Source: Trichodesmium sp. jk18x7bins.61
GTDB lineage: Bacteria > Cyanobacteriota > Cyanobacteriia > Cyanobacteriales > Microcoleaceae
Direction: 5' to 3'
DNA length: 11,896 nucleotides
Assembly: GCA_022822685.1 (NCBI GenBank)
Contig: JAJEAQ010000584.1
Span: forward strand, 1 to 11,896
Shown: positions 1 to 5,777 of the stretch, one piece after another
How the letters are laid out: every line of letters begins with the position of its first letter
Position numbering within the stretch: the first letter of the stretch is position 1
Translations under genes and position numbers: made by a program
Notes under the pieces: model-generated
The model's database searches: none
What the model was told of the DNA's origin: nothing
The model's input: only the letters and a program-made list of their open reading frames with translations

Positions 1-400
1 AAGCATGTTGATAAAAACTATTAGCTACTGCCAAGATTTGATAAAGTTGTTCCCGCAAAGAAATTTGCCGTTTGATCGCAGCGCTATTTTCCGGTGATTC
101 TGTTTTAATTGGTATTTGATAACGTCGCGCTAAATCTAATACTACATCACCAAAAGAAGACTTACCAATTTCCATCAAAAACTTCAAAGCATTACCACCT
201 GCCCCACAACCAAAACAATAGTACATTTCTTTAGCAGCACTAACAGTAAAGCTAGGAGTTTTTTCTTCATGGAAGGGACATAATCCTACATAATCTTTAC
301 CTAGTTTCTTTAAAACAACGTATTCTGATACAACATCATAAATGTCAGCTCTCTGCTTAATTTCTGCAATAGTATCTTGATGAAAACGAAAATTATTCAT
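1..400 (-). CDS. dnaG: DNA primase DnaG, N-terminal part (cut by window edge)
   Basis: DnaG synthesises RNA primers for lagging-strand DNA replication and works with the replicative helicase. About 133 residues are visible, from the ATG at 400 leftwards off the window. The CHC2-type zinc-binding domain is complete: GLCPFHEEKTPSF, then MYYCFGCGAGGNALKFLME, placing the presumed zinc ligands at C41, H44, C62 and C65. The segment DIYDVVSEYVVLKKLGKDYVG before it is also typical of bacterial primases. The start of the TOPRIM-side linker (SLREQLYQILAVANSFYQHA) follows. An in-frame TGA lies 13 codons before the ATG with no other ATG between, so this start is well supported. No clear Shine-Dalgarno sequence is seen. 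Identity is secure from sequence; the catalytic and helicase-binding domains lie outside the window. Confidence 0.96.
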   Translation of the reverse strand, partial: MNNFRFHQDTIAEIKQRADIYDVVSEYVVLKKLGKDYVGLCPFHEEKTPSFTVSAAKEMYYCFGCGAGGNALKFLMEIGKSSFGDVVLDLARRYQIPIKTESPENSAAIKRQISLREQLYQILAVANSFYQHA

Positions 401-1169
401 AGCATTTTGGAAATCATTTAACTCTCTGGGCGAGAATCAATAAATTCGAGGAAAGAAGAGAAAAAGATCAAATAAAATAATAATATGCAAAAATAATATG
501 CAAATCTTTCCGAATGACTTTTTTTTGTAGATATTGGCTTTGAAATCTCCGACCAAATTGTGAATTAGTGCTTTTCTACAACCTTCGCCATGGGAGTAAG
601 AGGCAAGACGCAACATTACTACTAGAAGCAGGTTTAATTCCCCAACTAGATTTTTGAAATTAGTGGTGTGGGTTTTGGGCATCTCGCCGACATAAAACGC
701 CCAGCAAGTTGAGTAGGGGAAAATTATTTGTTTTCAGACTGGTTGGACATACGAACTATAAATCATTACCGGAATTACTGATAACTTTTAATTGTGAGAA
801 GAAAGAATGGGAGGATAGAGATAAAGATGAAAAGCTTTTACACTAATTATGCAATCTAAAATTTAGATTTATCTTACATTCTACATTCCGCCTCAGCTTT
901 TTCTTCAATTGACCTTCTTACTTCTTCATTTTTGATATTTATTTGCCTCAAGTCATACATATATAAGGCAATATTTATTTAATAAACTGACCTATTCCAC
1001 TATCTAAAGATTACTAGCTTGCCACACCTCATTTCTAATGAAAAAAAAACTAATGTATTCAATAAAAATATTATCTGCCTAGTGACAAAAATACTCAGCA
1101 TTTTTCAAATACCCATCTCTCTTTGATTTGCTATTTCATCATGTTAAATAGGTATTTTATTCTCTAGTT
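401..1169. other. AT-rich spacer between dnaG and a TnpB relic
   Basis: No convincing gene is seen. The minus-strand frame at 437-682 has a hydrophobic, low-complexity tail and no recognisable domain, so I do not call it. Visible structure is limited to a perfect 13-bp tandem repeat at 479-504 and a segment at about 512-575 that resembles 2526-2585 (TGAC, T-rich tract, then GTA(G/A)ATATTGG). The rest is A/T-rich with homopolymer runs. It presumably includes the dnaG promoter just right of 400, but no -35/-10 pair stands out. Confidence 0.5.
479..504. repeat. 13-bp tandem direct repeat, two perfect copies
   Basis: AATAATATGCAAA occurs at 479-491 and again immediately at 492-504 without mismatch. 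It lies about 80 bp upstream of the dnaG start. It may be simple slippage or part of the dnaG leader; nothing more can be said. Confidence 0.8.
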
Positions 1170-1355
1170 TTAGCCAATTATTAGATTTACCATGCATGCA
1201 CAAACATTAGTTGATGATTTTATTGGAATTAAGCAGTCCATAGGTTCTCTAAAAGCATAATTATAAGCACTTTTACATAGGTCAATAATGGGATTTATTT
1301 TGGCTTTTTGTTGTCTATCTAGTTTCAGCTTGTACTGGTAAGCCACAGTAATCAA
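1170..1355 (-). pseudogene. tnpB: Decayed IS200/IS605-type TnpB (OrfB), N-terminal fragment
   Basis: TnpB is the RNA-guided nuclease carried by IS200/IS605 elements. The 61-residue frame begins MITVAYQYKLKLDRQQKAKI and continues with IDLCKSAYNYAFRE. This is the usual N-terminal start of cyanobacterial TnpB proteins, where a YxYKLxP/L-xxxQ segment is followed by a helix ending in a (Y/W)NYALRERKDW-like stretch. After about residue 36 the match degrades: EPMDCLIPIKSSTNVCACM looks like a worn form of the expected RKDWLNSRKSPVNACS segment. A stop then follows, where an intact protein would be near 400 residues. The rest of tnpB, including the RuvC-like catalytic residues, is not found downstream on this strand. 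The assignment rests on recalled family pattern, not on a search. Confidence 0.72.
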
Positions 1356-1417
1356 GTTGACTTTTTCCCTATTTCGACTATACTATTATTCTATCTCCAA
1401 TTCGGCATTTAGACTCC

Positions 1418-1463
1418 GATTTGCTATTGCTCAATTAATCGATTTGTTATTGCTCAATTAATT
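1418..1463. repeat. 23-bp tandem duplication
   Basis: Two head-to-tail copies of a 23-bp unit starting GATTTG(C/T)TATTGCTCAATT occupy 1418-1440 and 1441-1463, with two C/T differences. They lie between the TnpB relic and the DUF502 gene. The unit contains the inverted motif AATTAATT but no clear promoter element. Confidence 0.8.
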
Positions 1464-1595
1464 GACTGGTCGCAATTCATCTCCTGTTAAATTAAAAATT
1501 ATAACAGCAGTCCTCTTGCGACATTTTCTGATAGATAAGTTTTATTTCAAGCTGGACAAAAAATATCTAGCTAGTTACGAGGAAGCGGGTGATCA

Positions 1596-2264
1596 GTGTT
1601 CCAACGCATAAAGCAGAACTTAAAAAATGACCTAATTGCTGGTCTACTGGTGGTAATACCATTAGCTACTACAATTTGGCTAACCATAACTATTGCTCGG
1701 TGGGTAATTGATTTTCTCACTAAGATTCCTAAGCAAATCAATCCCTTCGATGGTTTGCATCCCACTCTAGTGGGTTTACTAAACTTCTTAGTAGGGCTAG
1801 CAGTACCATTACTAAGTATCCTCGTCATTGGGCTAATGGCCAGAAACATTGCGGGAAAATGGTTGTTAGATTTAGGTGAGCGAATACTAAAAGCGATTCC
1901 ATTTGCTGGCTTAGTTTATGGCACTCTGAAGCAAATATTAGAAACTCTGCTCAGAGATTCTAACGGGAAATTTCGTCGTGTTGTACTTGTGGAATATCCA
2001 CGTCGAGGAATTTGGACTATAGCTTTTGTTACTGGTACAATTAGTAGCCAAATTAAATCTCATTTAGGAGAGTCAATGTTGAGTCTCTTTATTCCTACTA
2101 CCCCAAACCCAGCATCTGGTTGGTATGCTATAGTACCAGAAAAAGATGTTGTCAGTGTTTCAATGTCAGTTGAAGATGCTTTTAAAGTTCTAATATCTGG
2201 TGGGATAGTCAATGTAAATTCATCAGTTGCAGCCTCTCCAGAAAAAACTCGAACAATCAACTAA
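1596..2264 (+). CDS. DUF502 family membrane protein
   Basis: This is a 222-residue protein of the DUF502 family, conserved across cyanobacteria and many other bacteria and found as a plant homologue (COV-like). Its molecular function is not firmly known; an inner-membrane location is inferred. Two hydrophobic segments are visible, at about residues 13-38 (LIAGLLVVIPLATTIWLTI) and 57-82 (VGLLNFLVGLAVPLLSILVI). Between them is the characteristic PKQINPFDGLHP stretch. A soluble C-terminal half follows, with conserved-looking GKFRRVVLVEYPRRGIW and FIPTTPNPASGWYAIVPE motifs. The GTG at 1596 is the only reasonable start: the in-frame codon two triplets before it is a TGA (1590-1592). A weak GAGG (1579-1582) sits 13 nt upstream. 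Length fits the family. Confidence 0.93.
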   Translation: MFQRIKQNLKNDLIAGLLVVIPLATTIWLTITIARWVIDFLTKIPKQINPFDGLHPTLVGLLNFLVGLAVPLLSILVIGLMARNIAGKWLLDLGERILKAIPFAGLVYGTLKQILETLLRDSNGKFRRVVLVEYPRRGIWTIAFVTGTISSQIKSHLGESMLSLFIPTTPNPASGWYAIVPEKDVVSVSMSVEDAFKVLISGGIVNVNSSVAASPEKTRTIN

Positions 2265-2800
2265 AGTCTGCACTTCTCGATAGAGAAAAATATCGGCAAA
2301 TCTCTACAGAAGAGGATTGAATTAGATTTAAAAATGTATTAACTCCCTACAGTTGAATCGATAATAGAATAGGAAGACCATGATTTGGGTAAAATCCTTA
2401 TTTTGGCTGTGAAAAAAATCTCTGGGAATTAGGTAATAGGAAATAGGGGTACAAGTTCATAACCTTTAATCCATATTTGGAATTTTTGACAAATGATTTT
2501 ATGATTTTTGTATATCAATCTAAGCTGATGACTTTCTTTGTAAATATTGGGTTTAAGTCCATCACTCAATTCTCAATTGGCGGTCTTGAATTAAATAGCT
2601 ATTAGTTTTCAGCATTCAGCTATCAGCTAAAAATCCCTGGGTTGAAGTGCCCCTACTATTTTCAATTAGTAGTGCCCGTCTTGGCATCTAGCCATATGAA
2701 AGATGGCGGGTTTGAATCCCCTATCATAGGGCTGGGAATTATGATTACTGACTGCTGATTGCTGAGTGTTATTTCAAAAGGGGTCTAAATTCCTGTTGAA
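2265..2800. other. Non-coding spacer with low-complexity cyanobacterial repeats
   Basis: No gene is seen. The stretch holds short hairpins: CTC-GATA-GAG at about 2277-2286, a CTACTA/TAGTAG stem near 2652-2671, and CCCTAT-C-ATAGGG at 2719-2731. It also holds heptamer-like low-complexity runs (AGTTTTCAGCATTCAGCTATCAG near 2602-2624, GACTGCTGATTGCTGAG near 2749-2765) of the kind scattered through cyanobacterial spacers. The block at about 2526-2585 resembles 512-575. No promoter or open frame of note was found. Confidence 0.5.
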
Positions 2801-2814
2801 GTCTGGTCAGGTGG

Positions 2815-2828
2815 CCGACAAGAGTCGG
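2815..2828. repeat. Small perfect hairpin CCGAC-AAGA-GTCGG
   Basis: A 5-bp stem with a 4-nt loop lies left of the intron-like RNA. The flanking AGGTGGC (2809-2815) and GCCACCT (2860-2866) are also complementary, so on RNA they would compete with the outer C-G pair of the small stem. No U-tract follows on either strand, so a terminator role is not supported. Confidence 0.5.
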
Positions 2829-2856
2829 AGCTTTCATGTAGCTTTAGCTAAAACGC

Positions 2857-2890
2857 TGAGCCACCTCGCCACATGTTGAGCCACCTCGCC
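2857..2890. repeat. 14-bp direct repeat separated by 6 bp
   Basis: TGAGCCACCTCGCC occurs perfectly at 2857-2870 and 2877-2890, with ACATGT (itself palindromic) between. The pair abuts the degraded 3' side of the group II intron-like RNA. It is GC-rich compared with its surroundings and may mark a rearranged or inserted boundary. Confidence 0.8.
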
Positions 2891-2900
2891 TGCCGAAACA

Positions 2901-2926
2901 AGAGTTACTTCTCTCCCCTCCCCTTT
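2901..2926 (-). ncRNA. Probable worn domain VI arm
   Basis: Just 3' of domain V, after an AAA linker, the minus strand reads GGGGAGGGGAGAG, then AAGTAA, then CTCT. This is the position and purine-rich style of a domain VI 5' arm. The returning arm CTCTTGTTTC can pair with GAGGGGAGAG only through several G-U pairs and one mismatch. The branch-point adenosine and the 3' splice site cannot be placed with confidence, which suggests decay or truncation here. Confidence 0.45.
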
Positions 2927-2960
2927 GAACGGAACGTGACAGTTTCCCATCATTCCGCTC
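2927..2960 (-). ncRNA. Group II intron domain V hairpin
   Basis: The minus-strand 34-mer has every expected property of domain V, the catalytic hairpin of group II introns. It is exactly 34 nt long. The lower stem pairs GAGCGGAA with UUCCGUUC over 8 bp, including the usual G-U wobble at position 3. A two-nucleotide CG bulge sits on the 3' strand. The upper stem has 6 bp, and the loop is GAAA. The AGC catalytic triad falls at positions 2-4. I checked the pairing base by base. This is the firmest part of the intron call. Confidence 0.88.
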
Positions 2961-3238
2961 CAGCCTCACAAACAGCCTTAGCTTTGGTTTTTAGACCAAG
3001 TTCTTGCTGCAAAGATTCTTCATCTAAGATTCTTAACAATTGAATGGATTGCTCCATTCAGTTGTCCTTCAACGACCTTTGTCATTTTTGACATCTAACT
3101 TTTGTCGACCTTAAGTTTCTTTTGTCTGAGCGTCTTTCCCATGAGACTCAGGAGAAGTCGGCTTTCCTTTGAGCCTGTCGCCGACATGAACAGGTCGCAC
3201 ATTGACATTCTGATTTCTTACTTCTTCTTGAAAAAATT

Positions 3239-3862
3239 ATGAGAAAAGCTCCACGCTCAACAGCTCGTGAACTAGCACTACTTGGCCTCAGCCAATTACC
3301 AACAAATCCAGGAAGTCTAGAAGAAAAGCAGCTTCAAGAAATTGTACTAGCAGCAGTTAGAACTCTGAGATCTGAAGTCCAAGATATTTTAGAAACAGCA
3401 GCAGCAGAATTACAGAGAGGGAGCGATCGCCTTCTTAGTAGTCAGATTAGTACTACTGATATTCAAAGTGCCCGATCAATGGTTTATGAAGCTGTGGAAT
3501 TAGGCCAAACAGCAATCAATCGTATTGGCACTGCTGTTGAGTTACCAGAAGTGATTCAACTCACTAATCAATCGGAAGTACGTAGCTATACTTTAGAAAT
3601 TTTAAAAAAAGTAAATGGCAATAAAAAAGAAATTGACAAATTATTGAAAGAATCAATAGTAGATTGGCAAATAGAGCGTTTACCGCGAATAGATCTAGAT
3701 ATTCTGAGAATCGCAACAGCAGAAATAATGTTTATTGGCATTCAAGAACAAATAGTAATTAATGAAGCAGTAGAATTAGCAAAGCGTTATAGTGGCGAAG
3801 ATGGATATAGGTTTATCAATGGAGTATTACGAAGAGTGGTTAACAAACTTAAAGTGGTTTAG
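3239..3862 (+). CDS. nusB: Transcription antitermination factor NusB
   Basis: NusB binds boxA RNA together with NusE (ribosomal protein S10) and promotes antitermination, mainly on rRNA operons, in the cytoplasm. The 207-residue length matches cyanobacterial NusB, which has a longer N-terminal and middle region than the roughly 140-residue E. coli protein. The C-terminal helices carry the family signature: RLPRIDLDILRIATAEIMF (about residues 147-165), then INEAVELAKRYSGEDGYRFI and NGVLRRV near the end. The N-terminus (STARELALLGLSQLP) is the usual cyanobacterial start, which supports the ATG at 3239. No clear Shine-Dalgarno sequence precedes it. A HIP1 site lies at 3423-3430. The promoter probably lies within or beside the antisense intron-like RNA. 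ftsY follows 292 bp downstream. Confidence 0.95.
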   Translation: MRKAPRSTARELALLGLSQLPTNPGSLEEKQLQEIVLAAVRTLRSEVQDILETAAAELQRGSDRLLSSQISTTDIQSARSMVYEAVELGQTAINRIGTAVELPEVIQLTNQSEVRSYTLEILKKVNGNKKEIDKLLKESIVDWQIERLPRIDLDILRIATAEIMFIGIQEQIVINEAVELAKRYSGEDGYRFINGVLRRVVNKLKVV

Positions 3863-4154
3863 GGAATTAAGCATTAATAATTTTTCGATAAATCAAGCTG
3901 GTTTTTATACCGATGTTACGGATAATATGGGACTTACCGCCAGGCAAGTTAAATCTGTGGTAAGATTACATAGCTTGCTCAAACTAGAGGATTTTATCAG
4001 CAATTGTGGAGTCCAATATACTCGATTTTTCCCATAGATGAAACCCCCTAAGGAGGATATTGACGCTCGTCGCGCTGTTTTTGGCTTTCATCGGCGACTT
4101 GAAGTATGGGGATCAAATCCTCTATAACTTTTTTAGGTAATATCTACAATCAAT

Positions 4155-5777
4155 ATGGTTTTTAATTGGTTCCGTCGTCAGTATAATAACAGCTCAGAGC
4201 CTACCTCAAAGGAGACATCTGAACCTGAGAAACAACAATTAAAAGATAAAAATGAATCACAAGTAAAACCTATAGAAGAGTCTACAAAGACTAAAGAGGA
4301 TTATTTAAGTTGGGCTAAAGCAGCTTACAAAAATATTCAAGAACAGAAAAAAACTCAATCAGAACTATCTCAAGCTACTACAGATACAACCGATACACAG
4401 GAAAAGTCAGAAAGTGGAATACCTTCAATTTTAGCTAAGGCGGATCCTAATATATCAAGACCTATAGTAAATGATATTGCAGCAGAAAAAACAGAAGCCC
4501 AAGTAAAAGCAGCTCCAATAGTAGAGGAAATCACTCCTAGGGAAACAAAAGCCACGGAAGTAGACACTACGGTGGAGTTAGATTCAGTTGTAGAGGTAAC
4601 CCCATCGGCACAGCTACCTTTCTGGGCTCAAGCTCAAGCAGAAAGGCAAGCCAGGGTAGAACGTCTGAAAGAGACTGCTATAGAAGAACCATTACCAGAA
4701 GCTCCAGAACCAACAACTGTACAGAATGAAGGGGAAGAAATAGACCCCATAATTTTTGATGAAGCATTTCTTTGGTCAGCAGAAATTTTAGCAGCTCAAG
4801 GTCGTCGCCCAGACCAAGTTTCTGTTGAAGAAATTTCTTGGCTACAGAAATTACGACAAGGCTTAGATAGAACTCGGCGCAATTTACTTAATCAATTAAA
4901 GGCAATTGTAGGCCAAGGCCCGCTCAATCAAGATGCGGTTATGGAAATAGAGTCAATGTTGCTACAAGCTGATGTGGGAGTAGAAGCAACAGACTATATT
5001 ATAGAGACTCTACAGAGTAAGTTGCGTGAAGAAGTTTTGCCTCCAGAAGAGGCGATCGCTTATTTGAAAACAATTTTAAGAGATATCCTAGATCAGCCAT
5101 TCAAAGATTGTGAAGTAGTTAGCCCTGCATATAACCTAACTTTTGTCCCAGAAAAAGATACCTTAAATATTTGGCTTTTTAATGGTGTGAATGGAGCTGG
5201 TAAAACTACAACGATCGGTAAAGTTGCTCATTTAGCTACGAAGTCAGACTATAGATGTTTAATAGCAGCAGCGGATACGTTTCGAGCTGCAGCAGTAGAA
5301 CAGTTGAAAATTTGGGGACAAAGGAGCAAGGTAGAAGTAATAGCCAATTCAGGAAAGAATACTGATCCAGCGGCTGTAGTCTTTGATGGCATAGTAGCAG
5401 CTCAAGCCAGAAATACAGAATTATTACTAATAGACACAGCCGGAAGACTGCAAAACAAGAAAAATTTGATGGATGAATTGAGTAAAATCCATCGCATAGT
5501 AGAGAAAAAAGCTCCAGGTGCAGTGGTGGAATCTCTACTGGTATTAGATGCTACACTTGGTCAAAATGGTTTACGACAAGCAGAAGTATTTGCAAAAGCT
5601 GCTAATCTCAGTGGCGTAGTCTTGACGAAACTTGATGGAACTGCTAGAGGTGGTGTTGCAATAGCCATTGTCAAACAACTAGGTCTACCGATTCGCTTTA
5701 TTGGTGTGGGAGAAAGTATAGAAGACCTTCGTCCGTTTTCTAGTTATGAGTTTGTTGAAGCTCTTCTCAGTGGCTGA
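4155..5777 (+). CDS. ftsY: Signal recognition particle receptor FtsY
   Basis: FtsY is the SRP receptor GTPase that docks ribosome-nascent chain-SRP complexes at the membrane. The 540-residue protein has three parts. Residues 1 to about 220 form an acidic, low-complexity A region with two tryptophan-containing helices (YLSWAKAAYKNIQEQKK and LPFWAQAQAERQARVERLKE). Residues about 227-325 form the helical N domain (LRQGLDRTRRNLLNQL onward). The GTPase G domain follows. All motifs are present: the P-loop GVNGAGKTTT near 344-353, the SRP-type insertion motif DTFRAAA 374-380, DTAGR 427-431, TKLDGTARGG 491-500, and GVGESIEDLRPF from 517. The start MVFNWFRR is the usual cyanobacterial form. A HIP1 site lies at 5052-5059. 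Nothing suggests inactivation. Confidence 0.97.
   Translation: MVFNWFRRQYNNSSEPTSKETSEPEKQQLKDKNESQVKPIEESTKTKEDYLSWAKAAYKNIQEQKKTQSELSQATTDTTDTQEKSESGIPSILAKADPNISRPIVNDIAAEKTEAQVKAAPIVEEITPRETKATEVDTTVELDSVVEVTPSAQLPFWAQAQAERQARVERLKETAIEEPLPEAPEPTTVQNEGEEIDPIIFDEAFLWSAEILAAQGRRPDQVSVEEISWLQKLRQGLDRTRRNLLNQLKAIVGQGPLNQDAVMEIESMLLQADVGVEATDYIIETLQSKLREEVLPPEEAIAYLKTILRDILDQPFKDCEVVSPAYNLTFVPEKDTLNIWLFNGVNGAGKTTTIGKVAHLATKSDYRCLIAAADTFRAAAVEQLKIWGQRSKVEVIANSGKNTDPAAVVFDGIVAAQARNTELLLIDTAGRLQNKKNLMDELSKIHRIVEKKAPGAVVESLLVLDATLGQNGLRQAEVFAKAANLSGVVLTKLDGTARGGVAIAIVKQLGLPIRFIGVGESIEDLRPFSSYEFVEALLSG

Larger units (their letters stand above)
2901..3200 (-). ncRNA. Shortened group II intron-like RNA without an ORF
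   Basis: Group II introns are self-splicing, mobile ribozymes that start GUGYG and carry a highly conserved domain V. Read on the minus strand, this segment begins GTGCGAC at 3200 and reaches a canonical domain V at 2960-2927, with part of a domain VI arm beyond it. In between are several helices: GUCGGC (3185-3180) pairs with GCCGAC (3162-3157), GUCA/UGAC encloses a four-A loop (3092-3081), and a 12-bp hairpin with one mismatch occupies 3065-3036. The total is about 300 nt, much less than a full ribozyme core (usually 600 nt or more). No reverse transcriptase is encoded. I infer an internally deleted, probably dead intron. The 5' end lies 38 bp before the nusB start and is antisense to it. 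No EBS matching the six bases before the 5' end was found. Confidence 0.68.

Noticed and set aside
437..682. 81-codon minus-strand frame upstream of dnaG
   Set aside because: Low-complexity, hydrophobic C-terminal tail over AT-rich tandem repeats, no domain and no convincing ribosome site.
1571..1849. Minus-strand frame opposite the DUF502 gene
   Set aside because: It is the antisense shadow of a clearly coding plus-strand gene.
2690..2731. Possible tRNA 3' half: GGGTTTGAATCCCC resembles a T arm
   Set aside because: The stem pairs poorly beyond three bases, and no acceptor, D or anticodon arm can be drawn upstream.
3792..4037. 81-codon plus-strand frame overlapping the nusB end
   Set aside because: It starts inside nusB in another frame, and its tail has no recognisable protein pattern; nusB explains the coding signal.
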